Assembly (NCBI RefSeq): GCF_001904635.1
Contig: NZ_MRCB01000002.1
Coordinates: 62,001 to 126,000 of the forward strand
Direction of reading: 5' to 3'
DNA from: Hydrococcus rivularis NIES-593
GTDB lineage: Bacteria > Cyanobacteriota > Cyanobacteriia > Cyanobacteriales > Microcystaceae
DNA: 64,000 bases
Positions 35,957 through 45,350 of the stretch are shown here, in pieces (positions within the stretch are counted from its first letter, which is position 1; each line of letters starts with the position of its first letter). A model generated the notes under the pieces. That model saw nothing but the letters and a program-made list of their open reading frames with translations. It did no database searches and was not told the origin of the DNA. Position numbers and translations under genes: made by a program.

Positions 35957-36278
35957 TAATAAATTTTTTTGTTGAGCTTTTGTCAAAATGTAACCTGCCT
36001 TTTATACAGAGGCAGCAGCTCGCCTCTCTACTTTCTAACATTTACTTAACCTCCAGAACCAGGCAAAGTCAAACATTTGTAAATTCCGAGCAGATTTTTG
36101 TCTAAAGATTGAGTGCGATCGATTAATATTAACTCAATGAAACTTGAATTAATTTTACTTTTTGCGTGTAATATAGTCTTATAGAGAGATAACAATCAAA
36201 TCTATTTATTGCCTTTGCTAAAATTACAGTAGGCAGTAAACCTGTAAACCTATAAGTAAATAGTTGGCTTAGAAGTTG
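35957..36278. other. Divergent regulatory region between rrf2-like gene and cyAbrB
   Basis: About 320 bp, AT-rich, with no gene. It must contain promoters for both regulators. A possible -10 element TAATAT is at 36169-36174 upstream of cyAbrB, but the -35 spacing is poor. Confidence 0.45.
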
Positions 36279-36659
36279 ATGGCTAAAACTACACAACCAG
36301 AACCTTTAACTGGCGAAGACTTACTCCAGAAAGTTAAATCCTTAGGCAACCTCTCTAAAGAGGAAAAAGCGAAACAGTGTGGCTATTATACCGTTACTAA
36401 AAACGGTATAGTACGAGTTAATATGATGAAGTTCCTTAATGCTCTAATTGATGCAGAAGGGATCGAGTTAGACAGTACTTCCAACGGTCAAGGACGTGGC
36501 GGTCGGACGGCAAGCCATCGCATTAGAGTACAGTCTAATGGCAACCTCCTCATTGGCTCGGCTTATACGAAGAAGATGGGATTGCGAGAGGGAGATGAGT
36601 TTGAAATTACCCTGGGGCGAAAGCACATTCATCTCAAACAGATCGAGCCATCTGAGTAA
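36279..36659 (+). CDS. AbrB-like transcriptional regulator (cyAbrB)
   Basis: 126 residues from the ATG at 36279 (three bases after an in-frame TTG). It is the cyanobacterial AbrB family, where the DNA-binding AbrB fold is C-terminal: GEDLLQKVKSLGNLSKEEKAKQCGYYT, then RVQSNGNLLIGSAYTKKMGLREGDEFEITLGRKHIHL. The GRGGR-type linker is visible (QGRGGRTASHRI). It looks closer to cyAbrB2 (Sll0822-like) than cyAbrB1, but I cannot be sure. In Synechocystis cyAbrB proteins control carbon/nitrogen genes and hox; a hox operon lies 6.5 kb away. Confidence 0.9.
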   Translation: MAKTTQPEPLTGEDLLQKVKSLGNLSKEEKAKQCGYYTVTKNGIVRVNMMKFLNALIDAEGIELDSTSNGQGRGGRTASHRIRVQSNGNLLIGSAYTKKMGLREGDEFEITLGRKHIHLKQIEPSE

Positions 36660-36724
36660 TAAGCTGGCGACCAAAAAGAAGGCTAGAGACTTGCTAGCCA
36701 AAAAGTCTAATAAACTTCAAAAAT

Positions 36725-36781
36725 AAGAGCAGAGTATATTCCTTATTGAGGAAAACTCAACTTGGGAAAAATTCTGCTCTT
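36725..36781. terminator. Bidirectional terminator hairpin
   Basis: Outer stem AAGAGCAGA/TCTGCTCTT with an inner hairpin TTGAG-GAAAA-CTCAA, between the stops of cyAbrB (+) and the ArnT-like gene (-). Confidence 0.6.
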
Positions 36782-36816
36782 GAAGAGGCTTAATTATTTG
36801 ATTTATGGGTTGCTTC

Positions 36817-38154
36817 CTAGTTAAGGAACACCATCCAATGAGAAGAGCAGACAAGAAGCAGCCAAGAGATATACATTCCCCAAAACAAGACTAAAATAAA
36901 CTGCTCGGATCGTTGAGCCATTAGTGCTGCACTTACTGCCCAAGTCAATGAAAGGGAACCCATAAATAAGAACGCTAAGTAATCGATCGCGGCAAACGAT
37001 CCAAAGTCAACGTCAAAATAAAAACCAATACAAACAACAATCGGAACCAGGGCTAACAAACTCAGAACTATCGTCCAAAGGCGAGGGTAAACGCGATCGA
37101 CAGGCCGTCCGCTCGCCTCAGCTAACGCTGCACCCCCGGCTAGTGCCAACGCTGGATAAATCGGAACGATCGCGCCAACGTATCGCGTGGAAAACAACGA
37201 AACGATTGCTAACAAAACACCGCTCCAAACTAAGAGCAGCTTAGCCCATCCCCAGTTTCGTTCTTGCCAAGCCAATCTCAGTCCGTAAAGCGCAAAAATT
37301 AGCCAAGGCCAAGAAGATTTTAAAATCTCCAGCAAGGGGTACCAAGACAGCCCGATTGCATATCCGTCGCTCGCCTGAAAATCTTGACCGAACATCGCCG
37401 CGACAAACGGTTTGCCGTGAAGTAAAAATTGAGATGCATGCCAAGTAAGAGCTGGCGCGCCTCCCAGCAGAGCGCCAATGACAAAAAAGCCGGAACTCAG
37501 AAGTCTTGGCGTATCCCAAGCCAGAAACCAAAGAGCGATTGCCGCGACAATAACCCCCATTATTCCTTGCGATAAACCCAGCAAGCTTAAACCGACTCCA
37601 ACCCCCAACGCCCAGCGCAAATCGCGCCGCGATCGCACGATACAGACCATTGTCAAAATTTCAAAACAAAGCACGGCTCCATCGAGCATGGCTAACCGCC
37701 CATAACGCACCACTGGCAATAGCGTCAAGTAGATTGCTGCCGAAAAAAGAGATGGCATACGAGCGACAAAAATCTCTCGACCTAAACTGTAGAGCAGCGG
37801 AACCGAACAAGCTGCTAAAAATGCTCCTGGCAGGCGAGTCGTCCATTCATTGCTTCCGGCAAGCGAATAAGCTAGAGCAATCAGTCCGTGAACTAAGGGG
37901 GGTCGTTCCAGATAGGGTTGTTCTTGGAGGGTTGGAAACAGCCAACGCAAGGAATCGAATGAAGCAGAGGCAATTTCTTTCGCTACCTGCGAGACGATTT
38001 GTTCGTCTGCCTGTAGCGGCAAATTTCCCAAATTAATGCTAAACAGCCCTAAAGCCGCAAAAAATAACCCTGCTTTCGACAGGAACTCAATCCAACGAAT
38101 TTCTTGGCGAAGTTTATTTCTCGAACGGTTCCAAGCAAAGGTTTGACGATTCAT
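36817..38154 (-). CDS. ArnT/PMT-like membrane glycosyltransferase
   Basis: 445 residues, about 11 hydrophobic segments. The first loop after helix 1 contains LPLQADEQIVSQVAKEI, with the conserved acidic residue followed by the YLERPPLVHGLIALAY motif typical of ArnT and the GT83/PMT_2 family, which moves sugars from undecaprenyl- or polyprenyl-phosphate carriers to lipids or proteins. It is shorter than ArnT (~550) and lacks a large periplasmic domain. The acceptor is unknown. Confidence 0.85.
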   Translation of the reverse strand: MNRQTFAWNRSRNKLRQEIRWIEFLSKAGLFFAALGLFSINLGNLPLQADEQIVSQVAKEIASASFDSLRWLFPTLQEQPYLERPPLVHGLIALAYSLAGSNEWTTRLPGAFLAACSVPLLYSLGREIFVARMPSLFSAAIYLTLLPVVRYGRLAMLDGAVLCFEILTMVCIVRSRRDLRWALGVGVGLSLLGLSQGIMGVIVAAIALWFLAWDTPRLLSSGFFVIGALLGGAPALTWHASQFLLHGKPFVAAMFGQDFQASDGYAIGLSWYPLLEILKSSWPWLIFALYGLRLAWQERNWGWAKLLLVWSGVLLAIVSLFSTRYVGAIVPIYPALALAGGAALAEASGRPVDRVYPRLWTIVLSLLALVPIVVCIGFYFDVDFGSFAAIDYLAFLFMGSLSLTWAVSAALMAQRSEQFILVLFWGMYISWLLLVCSSHWMVFLN

Positions 38155-38766
38155 AGAGTAGCCAATCTTTCCAGATTACTTACGTTTTGCCCTAACTCGC
38201 GCAAATGGCGGCGGTGACAGTTACGATTTGGAAAGTCACCTAGAGCGATCGCGCTCAGACTTTAGGAAAATCAGAGCGACTCCCCTCATTGGACTTTTCT
38301 TTCTTCTAGCGTGTCCTAAATTCATTGTTACAGCAACCTGCTCTAGGGCATTCGGTAAAATGGGAAAAAATATATTTTTAGGCGCGACAGTTTGAGACAA
38401 TCGACTACGAAACTCTCTAAATCGATTGTTGCAACAGAAAGCCCGACTATCCTCAACTCTTTTGAGGATATAAGAACATCAATGTTAAAATACCCAAAAT
38501 GAATAAAAAATTTCCATTTCAAACAGTCGATCTTTTTTTAAATTCAAACCAATAACCGAGTTAATTGCAGACATATTATTGCTTGAGAACTAAATCTATA
38601 TCCTAAATTCAGCTAAAGGCGATCTTTGATGGTTCGGAAGATCTGCTTCGGGCAATCTTACTAGAGCTTGATGTTATGAAAATCATTTTTGGGAATATTG
38701 AAACTAAGCCTCTTGCTAACGCCCAGAATCTAAACTGTCACAGATGCGCCTGCGATCGATACGCCT
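38155..38766. other. Intergenic region, divergent
   Basis: 612 bp between two divergent starts. No supported gene. A short plus-strand open frame (~62 codons from ~38615) overlaps the start of the antiporter gene and has no ribosome binding site. The hairpin CCTCAA-CTCTT-TTGAGG lies near 38452-38468. Confidence 0.45.
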
Positions 38767-40698
38767 ATGGAAGGATCGTTTGAATTAACCCTGCAAATCG
38801 CGATCGCGGTTCTTGCAGGCATCAGCGCTCAAGTCGTTGCCGAATATCTGAAAGTTCCTAGCATTATTTTCTTGCTCTTATTTGGCATCTTGCTTGGACC
38901 AGACGGATTGAGCCTGCTGCATCCCCACCATTTAGGGATGGGCTTAGAAGTTATCGTTGCTCTCTCAGTTGCCATTATTTTGTTTGAGGGAGGATTAAAT
39001 CTCTCCTGGCGCGATTTGGGGCGCGTCTCCGGCAGTCTGCGCAATCTCGTCACTATCGGCACGCTCATCACCCTAATTGGCGGCGGAATGGCAGCTCATT
39101 GGCTGGCAGAATTTCCTTGGTCGATCGCGTTTCTCTATGCCTCGCTCGTCGTCGTAACGGGTCCGACAGTCATTAGTCCCCTGCTCAAACACGTGGAAGT
39201 AGATCGGCGAGTTGCCACCTTACTCGAAGGAGAAGGAGTACTCATCGATCCGGTGGGAGCCATTTTAGCCGTCGTCGTCCTCAACACGATCCTCAACAGC
39301 AACGCTACTCCGGTAGAAATCTTCAGCGGTCTGCTGATGCGCTTGGGCATCGGAGCGGCAATTGGAGCCGCTAGCGGGTGGCTGCTCGGTCTATGCCTCA
39401 AGCGAGCCAGCTTTCTCTCGGAAGACCTGAAAAACTTGGTCGTGCTGGCAGGGGTTTGGAGTCTATTTTGTCTGGCGCAAATGAGTCGCAGCGAATCGGG
39501 ACTGATGGCAACGGTAATCGCGGGCATGGTTGTAAGAGCATCTTCCCTTCCCGAAGAGCGATTGCTCAGACGGTTTAAAGGACAGCTAACCGTCCTGTGC
39601 GTTTCCGTCTTATTTATTCTCCTAGCAGCCGACCTGTCGATCGCGAGTATCTTTGCCTTGGGATGGGGCAGCGTTCTGACCGTCCTTGCTCTGATGTTCG
39701 TCGTTCGACCGATCGCGATCGCTGTTTGTACCATCAACAGCGGTCTGAACTGGCGACATAAGCTATTTTTGGCATGGGTGGCTCCTAGAGGCATCGTCGC
39801 TGCCTCAGTCGCATCCCTGTTTGCCATTCTCTTGACCCAGCAAGGAATTAATGGTGGCGATGCCATCAAAGCCTTAGTTTTTCTCACCATCGTGATAACC
39901 GTTTTCGTAGGCGGATTGACGGCTCGTTGGGTTGCCAGTTGGTTAAAAATTACCTCCTCCGAAGCAACGGGAGCGGTCATCGTTGGCTGTAACCCCCTAA
40001 GCCGCCTGATTGCACGCCTGTTTCAGGAATCGGGCGAATCCGTCGTGCTCATCGACACCGATCCCGAAGCTTGTCAAAAAGCCGCAGCAGAAAACTTACC
40101 CGTTTTTCAGAGTAGCGCTCTCGACCCCGAAGTATTAGAAGAAGCCGGGGTTCACTCGATGGGAACCTTTATGGCGCTCACCAGCAATGGGGAAGTCAAC
40201 TTAGTCCTAGCGCAGCGAGCCGTCGAAGAATTTCAGCCGCCTCGCGTCTTGGCAGTCTTTCCCAGCAATAGCCAGAGCGGCGCGACTAATAAAGCAAAAG
40301 TGAATCAAGCTTTCATCGAGCAACTGTCAATCAAAACCTGGAATCAGTATCTTAACGACGGTCAAGTGAAGCTAGGCACGACGATTCTCAAAGAGCCGGG
40401 ATTGGAGCTACAACAAGCTCACTTACAAACCCTAATTCGTGCTGGAGAACTGCTGCCGCTACTCGTTAAAAGGGACAGAAGCCTCCAAGTGGTCAAAGCG
40501 ACCGAAGAATGGCTCTGTGGCGATGAAATTATTTATCTGCTCTACGATCCCAGACCTCAATTGTTAAAACGCCTTTCTGGAGAAACGCCATCTTCCCGCT
40601 TGGCGCTAGAAAAGCTGCCGAAAGTGGAGGAAGTACCAGTCGTCGTTACTGTCTCCGAAACGGCTCTAGAAAACATTGCCGAACCCGTCAAGTCTTAA
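38767..40698 (+). CDS. Cation:proton antiporter (CPA1 type) with TrkA-N domain
   Basis: 643 residues. Residues ~5-395 are a 12-13-helix NhaP-like exchanger with ILFEGGLNL, the ion-binding LEGEGVLIDPVGA motif and the WVAPRGIVAASVASLFA helix. Residues ~400-520 are a Rossmann TrkA-N/RCK domain (GAVIVGCNPLSRLIARLF, VVLIDTDPE), and a TrkA-C-like region follows. It should exchange Na+ or K+ for H+ under nucleotide control. Na+ versus K+ preference cannot be told. Confidence 0.92.
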   Translation: MEGSFELTLQIAIAVLAGISAQVVAEYLKVPSIIFLLLFGILLGPDGLSLLHPHHLGMGLEVIVALSVAIILFEGGLNLSWRDLGRVSGSLRNLVTIGTLITLIGGGMAAHWLAEFPWSIAFLYASLVVVTGPTVISPLLKHVEVDRRVATLLEGEGVLIDPVGAILAVVVLNTILNSNATPVEIFSGLLMRLGIGAAIGAASGWLLGLCLKRASFLSEDLKNLVVLAGVWSLFCLAQMSRSESGLMATVIAGMVVRASSLPEERLLRRFKGQLTVLCVSVLFILLAADLSIASIFALGWGSVLTVLALMFVVRPIAIAVCTINSGLNWRHKLFLAWVAPRGIVAASVASLFAILLTQQGINGGDAIKALVFLTIVITVFVGGLTARWVASWLKITSSEATGAVIVGCNPLSRLIARLFQESGESVVLIDTDPEACQKAAAENLPVFQSSALDPEVLEEAGVHSMGTFMALTSNGEVNLVLAQRAVEEFQPPRVLAVFPSNSQSGATNKAKVNQAFIEQLSIKTWNQYLNDGQVKLGTTILKEPGLELQQAHLQTLIRAGELLPLLVKRDRSLQVVKATEEWLCGDEIIYLLYDPRPQLLKRLSGETPSSRLALEKLPKVEEVPVVVTVSETALENIAEPVKS

Positions 40699-40795
40699 AT
40701 TTTTCTGTCAATTGGGACTCAAGAGCGATAACCTAAGAAAAAATACCGAAAGCTATCATAGATAGTGGGAGTTTCGCAACAGGAAGAAAGTAATT

Positions 40796-40918
40796 ATGGA
40801 AGTAAAAATGGTCATGGCGATTCTGACAGGGCTTTTTATTGTTAGTTCTCTGTTTTTCGGCACTAAGAATGGGTTTTACGATTCCGATAATTATGACGGT
40901 AATGGCTCGGCTCACTAG
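40796..40918 (+). CDS. 40-residue single-helix membrane protein, unknown function
   Basis: ATG at 40796 preceded by AGGAAG at a good distance; stop TAG at 40916-40918. One hydrophobic segment (MAILTGLFIVSSLFFG) is followed by a polar, Gly/Asp/Tyr-rich C-terminus (YDSDNYDGNGSAH). Size and topology are like the small subunits of thylakoid complexes (PSII, NDH-1, cytochrome b6f), but I do not recognise a named family. The gene lies between the antiporter and an MBL protein on the same strand. Confidence 0.6.
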   Translation: MEVKMVMAILTGLFIVSSLFFGTKNGFYDSDNYDGNGSAH

Positions 40919-40971
40919 CGAGTGACTGGCGAATTGAACGCTTGCTCCAGTTCCCTTCCGTCAACGACAAC

Positions 40972-42612
40972 ATGAGTAAACGTCGCTCAGATCCCGCCGA
41001 TCTCCAAGATGGTTTGTCCTGCTTTCCCTATGGAGTAGGGCACGGTAATGAGGGAGTGTGTTTGTTAGTGACGATGGGGGCGCATCGCATCCTCCTCGAC
41101 TGCGGTTTAGCCGATATCCAACCGCTTCAAACCGCAGCCAAATCACCCGCTGACCTTGTTTTGTGCAGTCACGCCCACGCCGACCATGCGCGGGGATTGC
41201 TAGCGCTTCACGAGGCTTTCCCCGAACTGCCCATCTACGCTAGCGAAGTCACCGTTAGGCTTTTGCCGCTCAACTGGCAAGATCGTCCTCCTCAAGAAAT
41301 TCGTCAATTTTGTCAAGCTCTTAAATGGCGATCGCCAGTTGAATTATTCGACGACTTGACGGTGGAGTTGTTTCCGGCGGGACATTTACCGGGTGCTGCT
41401 GCTATTTTCCTGACTTATAAAACTCCCAAGCGCGCCTACAAGCTTTTCTACACGGGAGATTTTTCGCTCTCGAACTTTCAACTGGTTGAGGGCTTATCTA
41501 TCGAAGCGTTGCGAGGATTAGCGCCAGACGTGCTAATTATCGAAGGCAGTTACGGAACAACCCGACACCCCCATCGCCGCCAGCAGGAAAAGCACCTAAT
41601 GGAGCGCATTTATCAAGCTCTCGTCAGCGGACAGAACGTTCTCTTGCCAGTGCCAACTCTGGGGTTAGGGCAGGAAATCCTTAAACTGTTGCGCTCCCAT
41701 CACCAGTTTACGGGTCGCGATCTCGACATTTGGGTCGATGGCAGCGTCGCGCAAGCGTGCGATATCTATCTGGAACTACTGCCTCAGTTTCCCATCGCCG
41801 TCCAAAATTTTGCCAAACACCAACCTTTGTTTTGGGACGACAGAATTTGTCCCCGAATGCGCCGATTTCCCAGCCAAAAACCTCCGATTTTCGGTCAAGC
41901 TCCCTGTATCGTGTTAACGGATGACGCAGCTAATTTAGAAGACTATTGTTATTCTGGCTCCGGTTCTTGGTTAATTTTGGTACCCGAACGTCCTGGCAGT
42001 CCCTCGGCAACTGATGCCCCACAGATTGCGGCTCTCAAAAAGTCCCGCCAGATCGCTGTTGAAAGTTATTTTTTAGCCGAACACAGCGATGGTCGCAACA
42101 CCACGCAACTCGTTCACAATCTGCGACCCCAGCACGTTATTTTTATTCACGGTTCCCCTCTTTATCTGGCTGACTTGACTTCTCTAGAAGAGCTACAAAA
42201 TCGCTATCAACTCCATTCTCCAGCTGCTGGAACTTTCGTCGAACTTCCTATCGGCGATAAGTTTATGCAGCCTGCTGCTCCCTCGCCAACTGTTTATGAA
42301 GGCGAGCTAAACGAAACGGGAACTAGCGTTACGATTACCCTCCCCGACGCAATTACTGAAGATCCGCGCTGGAGTAATTTTTCCGATACGGGGTTGGTAG
42401 AAGCTCGCTGGCAGGGCGAAGAGTTAGTGTTGAGAGGGTTATCCCAGCGCGAGCTTTTGAGTCAAAGTAGCGAAGTCAGACGACTAGAAGATGTCGATTG
42501 CTGCGGCGCGTGCCGCTATTGGAGAAGCCAGCGCTGTTGGAATCAAGCCTCTCCCCTATATGGATTTAAGGTCACGCCAGAGGGCTATTGTCCGGTTTTT
42601 GAACCACTTTAG
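40972..42612 (+). CDS. MBL-fold exonuclease-like protein (beta-CASP type)
   Basis: 546 residues from the ATG at 40972 (an in-frame TTG at 40942 is less likely). The full metal motif SHAHADHARG is near residue 66, followed by FPAGHLPGAAAIFL and FYTGDFS, the mark of RNase J/CPSF-like hydrolases. A beta-CASP-like region (LLPVPTLGLGQEIL, VFIHGSPLYL) follows. The C-terminal ~120 residues are extra and end in a cysteine cluster (DCCGACRYWRSQRCWN, later GYCPVFEPL) that could bind zinc. Substrate is probably RNA, by family. Confidence 0.85.
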   Translation: MSKRRSDPADLQDGLSCFPYGVGHGNEGVCLLVTMGAHRILLDCGLADIQPLQTAAKSPADLVLCSHAHADHARGLLALHEAFPELPIYASEVTVRLLPLNWQDRPPQEIRQFCQALKWRSPVELFDDLTVELFPAGHLPGAAAIFLTYKTPKRAYKLFYTGDFSLSNFQLVEGLSIEALRGLAPDVLIIEGSYGTTRHPHRRQQEKHLMERIYQALVSGQNVLLPVPTLGLGQEILKLLRSHHQFTGRDLDIWVDGSVAQACDIYLELLPQFPIAVQNFAKHQPLFWDDRICPRMRRFPSQKPPIFGQAPCIVLTDDAANLEDYCYSGSGSWLILVPERPGSPSATDAPQIAALKKSRQIAVESYFLAEHSDGRNTTQLVHNLRPQHVIFIHGSPLYLADLTSLEELQNRYQLHSPAAGTFVELPIGDKFMQPAAPSPTVYEGELNETGTSVTITLPDAITEDPRWSNFSDTGLVEARWQGEELVLRGLSQRELLSQSSEVRRLEDVDCCGACRYWRSQRCWNQASPLYGFKVTPEGYCPVFEPL

Positions 42613-42630
42613 CGATCGAATCGATAGTTG

Positions 42631-42658
42631 GTAGGGGCGATTCGAGAATTACCCCTAC
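42631..42658. terminator. Hairpin terminator
   Basis: GTAGGGG/CCCCTAC with an inner GATTC/GAATT stem, in the 55-bp gap between the convergent stops of the MBL gene (+) and the small DUF6679-like gene (-). Confidence 0.6.
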
Positions 42659-42667
42659 ACTCACCGT

Positions 42668-42976
42668 TCACTGTTCTGAGTCGGGATAGCGAGGATAAAT
42701 TTGCTCGGCTTCAGGGCATTCGTCTGAAACTGCGATTTCAGAACTCACTCGCGAGACAGAAGCTAGCTTTTGACTGATAGCACCAATACTTTCTAGACGA
42801 ATCATTTCTTCCCACGAACAAATTTCATCGTCTTCTTCTGTTTCATAGCGAATCGTTACCAAATCGCCTTCTAAACCGACAATGCGAGCGCTTTCAATCC
42901 AGCGTTGTTGATCCCGCAAGAAAATACAAACTTCGCGTCCTTCGGTACAGAGTTGATAAATCTTGCGGTGTAGCAT
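42668..42976 (-). CDS. Small cyanobacterial protein, probably DUF6679
   Basis: 102 residues. The first ~70 residues (MLHRKIYQLCTEGREVCIFLRDQQRWIE, GDLVTIRYETEEDDEICSWEEMIRLESIGAI) look like a small SH3/Sm-like beta-barrel and fit a family I remember as DUF6679 in cyanobacteria. The last 30 residues are acidic and variable. Soluble, function unknown. Confidence 0.75.
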   Translation of the reverse strand: MLHRKIYQLCTEGREVCIFLRDQQRWIESARIVGLEGDLVTIRYETEEDDEICSWEEMIRLESIGAISQKLASVSRVSSEIAVSDECPEAEQIYPRYPDSEQ

Positions 42977-43276
42977 AGGCTTCTCCTTAGCAGGTAACTC
43001 GTCACTAAAATTAATAAATTAGTCTAGGTTGTTCCAACTTAACATCTGGAACGGCGATCGGATCGCTTCTGGTTATGAGAATTTTTGGCTTTATCTTGAC
43101 ATGAGATGCGATCGCGCCAATCATACGAGCTAAATCACTTTGATGCAAGTGTATCGCGCGCTAGCCATACTTGAGTCAGTAATTTTGCAGAACTTATAAG
43201 CATCTAACCGCTTGCTGCCTCAGTGTTAATATCAACCCTCTCCTAGCTGGCTTTGGATTGCCATCACCCAAACCCC
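42977..43276. other. Intergenic region
   Basis: 300 bp upstream of the small DUF gene and downstream of the next hydrolase gene. No gene and no clear repeat seen. Confidence 0.4.
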
Positions 43277-44197
43277 CTACTTTGAACTATGTTCTATTAG
43301 GATCTTAACAATTTTTGCCCCGACAATTTCAGGTTGCTCTATCATAGACAAATGTCCGCAATTTGGAATCTCAATCACATTGCCCTCATTAGCGGTAAAG
43401 AGTTGGTGAAAGCTGGCTAAATGCCGAACGTATTTTGGTTCCATCACATTATCTTTGTTCCCAGCCAAAAAATAGACGGGCTGTTGAAGACGAGAAACCA
43501 ATTGGGGAAGTAAGTGTACTTCGGCTTCTGTTGTCGTATCTAGTAACGAGCCGATCGCCGCTTCTCCATCTGCCCGGACGAAATCGATAACTCGCTGTCT
43601 CCCCCAATGGCGAGCAAGCGGACGCGCTACCATCATGCGAGCAAATAAAAGGTCAATCAAAGGCAGAGAAGATAACCAACGCGGTCTCAGTTGAATCAAT
43701 TGTTGTCCAGCCGTGCGAAATCGTTCAAATTCTTCTTTAATATAAATCCCTCCGCCGGAATTGAGGCAGATCGCGCCTTTGACGATTTCCGGACACAGGT
43801 CTGCCGCCCACAGCGCAATGCTACCCCCAAGAGAATGCCCTATCAGCCAAGCTTTCTTTATCGCTAATTTTTCTAACAAAATGCTCAAATCTTGAGCATA
43901 AGCGGCTAATGAATAACAGGAATAGCCTTTGCTGTCTCCCTCCTCCAACTTACTCCACTGAGGATTCGAGCAACTTTTTTGATGAGCTTCAACTGCTGCA
44001 GGCTGAGAATCTCCAAATCCTCTAAGATCGTAAGTCAAACATTGATAGTCCGGCGATAGCCGCTCGACGAGCGGTTTCCAATAGTTGCGACTTAATAACC
44101 AGCCATGAATGAAGACTAGGACAGGATTATCTGAACTAGAAGTGGGAGGCGTTAGCTCGTATGCGTGCGGTACTCCCCATATGTCTATAATTGGCAT
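43277..44197 (-). CDS. Alpha/beta hydrolase
   Basis: 306 residues, soluble. Oxyanion motif FIHGWLLSRNYW near residue 30, nucleophile elbow GHSLGGS near 122, the acid in the LAGNKDNVME region and the catalytic histidine in NCGHLSMIEQPE at the end. It contains an inserted segment (QKSCSNPQWSKLEEGDSKGY, ~75-95) before the core helix. Substrate unknown; in cyanobacteria such proteins are often annotated as haloperoxidase-like or esterases. Confidence 0.88.
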   Translation of the reverse strand: MPIIDIWGVPHAYELTPPTSSSDNPVLVFIHGWLLSRNYWKPLVERLSPDYQCLTYDLRGFGDSQPAAVEAHQKSCSNPQWSKLEEGDSKGYSCYSLAAYAQDLSILLEKLAIKKAWLIGHSLGGSIALWAADLCPEIVKGAICLNSGGGIYIKEEFERFRTAGQQLIQLRPRWLSSLPLIDLLFARMMVARPLARHWGRQRVIDFVRADGEAAIGSLLDTTTEAEVHLLPQLVSRLQQPVYFLAGNKDNVMEPKYVRHLASFHQLFTANEGNVIEIPNCGHLSMIEQPEIVGAKIVKILIEHSSK

Positions 44198-44356
44198 ATT
44201 TTCATCCTATCCCAACAGAGAGCCATTTGCTCGGTAGAGGTAGAATAGACTAAGCTAGAAAATTTTATTCTCCTTACGAGTCTCAGAAAAATTTTTCCGG
44301 CTAAATTCAGTATAAATTAAAGAAAATTCTCAAGCAAAAGCAACAGCCGCATTGGC

Positions 44357-44881
44357 ATGGTTTTTTGGAAACGATTGTTTAGCAATTCTGAAACGGTTAC
44401 GACTTCTGGAACAACTCAGTTTGATGGAGAATTGTTGGAGTTGACGGATGATTCTCTCACTCAGTCTCGTATTGTATTTAGCACCGAACGAGATCTCGAT
44501 CTTTACGAACTCGAAGAACTTTGCGATGCCGTCGGTTGGGCTAGACGACCTCTACGAAAAGTCAAAAAAGCCCTTGAATGCAGTTATCTAGTCGTCTCTA
44601 TGTGGGAAGTTAGGAACAATAGGCGGCGTTTGATTGGTTTTGCTCGCGCTACGTCAGACCACGCTTTTAATGCCACGATTTGGGATGTCGTCGTCCATCC
44701 GACCGTTCAAAAACAGGGATTGGGCAAAGCTTTGATGAAATATACCATCAAAAAGCTCAGAAGTGATGATATCAGCAATATCACTTTGTTTGCCGATCCC
44801 CACGTGGTTGACTTTTATCGCCGACTAGGATTTGTTCTCGATCCGGAAGGGATTAAAGGAATGTTTTGGTATCCTAACTAA
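44357..44881 (+). CDS. GNAT acetyltransferase, ycf52/NSI-like
   Basis: 174 residues. The GNAT domain covers ~50-174 with the acetyl-CoA loop [10 protein letters not shown] near 118 and the C-terminal [13 protein letters not shown]. The sequence around [27 protein letters not shown] matches the ycf52 family of algal plastids and the chloroplast GNAT/NSI (serotonin N-acetyltransferase-like) enzymes. Substrates may be proteins or amines. A paralogue with the same FARATSDG...ATVWDVVIHP motif lies at 48487-48957. Confidence 0.88.
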   Translation: MVFWKRLFSNSETVTTSGTTQFDGELLELTDDSLTQSRIVFSTERDLDLYELEELCDAVGWARRPLRKVKKALECSYLVVSMWEVRNNRRRLIGFARATSDHAFNATIWDVVVHPTVQKQGLGKALMKYTIKKLRSDDISNITLFADPHVVDFYRRLGFVLDPEGIKGMFWYPN

Positions 44882-44901
44882 TTTCTGATTTTTAAATCCT
44901 T

Positions 44902-44929
44902 TTGAATTTGGGGCGATTTAGTCTATACT
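44902..44929 (+). promoter_or_regulatory. Promoter of tRNA-Pro
   Basis: -35 TTGAAT (44902-44907), 16-bp spacer, -10 TATACT (44924-44929), 12 bp before the mature tRNA end. A good sigma-70-type promoter. Confidence 0.65.
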
Positions 44930-44941
44930 GGATAAAGTGAC

Positions 44942-45015
44942 CGGGATGTAGCGCAGCTTGGTAGCGCGCCTGCTTTGGGAGCAGGATGTCGCAGGTTCAA
45001 ATCCTGTCATCCCGA
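44942..45015 (+). tRNA. tRNA-Pro (anticodon TGG)
   Basis: A 74-nt cloverleaf: acceptor CGGGATG/CATCCCG with discriminator A, D arm GCGC..GCGC, anticodon stem CCTGC/GCAGG around loop TTTGGGA (anticodon TGG), and T arm GCAGG-TTCAAAT-CCTGT. The 3' CCA is not encoded. Confidence 0.95.
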
Positions 45016-45350
45016 TTACGGCTCGGAAAAATTGGTAAAAGAAACTTTCCGAGCTAGCGTCGATCGAACATCTGTAAAACATGGAAATCTAAACTTCCAG
45101 CTGTTTACTATTTTTTTACAATTTTGTCATAGGATCCCCTAAGATCGGAGGGGAACTTTAGCTAGTCCCTCAAAGTCAAAAAAGGGAAAGAAAAGTTGGT
45201 ATTAAAAAATGCCTGAATGAATTCGCGATAATAATTTATGACGATGAAATTCTAAAAGAGTTAATAGGCTAGAGAGAACTTAGGGCTAAGTTAGTCAAAA
45301 TTTTTCCGATAAATCATCTATATTTAAGCAAAAAATTTGAGGTAAAACCC
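45016..45350. other. Intergenic region with tRNA terminator hairpin
   Basis: 335 bp between tRNA-Pro and tic22. A hairpin (45021-45054) follows the tRNA. The rest shows no gene or repeat and probably carries the tic22 promoter. Confidence 0.5.
45021..45054 (+). terminator. Hairpin downstream of tRNA-Pro
   Basis: Perfect 9-bp stem GCTCGGAAA/TTTCCGAGC with a 16-nt loop, 6 bp after the tRNA. Confidence 0.55.

Noticed and set aside
38615-38800. Short plus-strand frame upstream of the antiporter (containing GSEDLLRAILLEL)
   Set aside because: No start codon with a ribosome binding site, overlaps the antiporter start, and is too short to support.
39135-39980. 281-codon antisense frame opposite the antiporter gene
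   Set aside because: Shadow of the strongly coding plus-strand gene; Arg/Thr/Ser-rich and without motifs.
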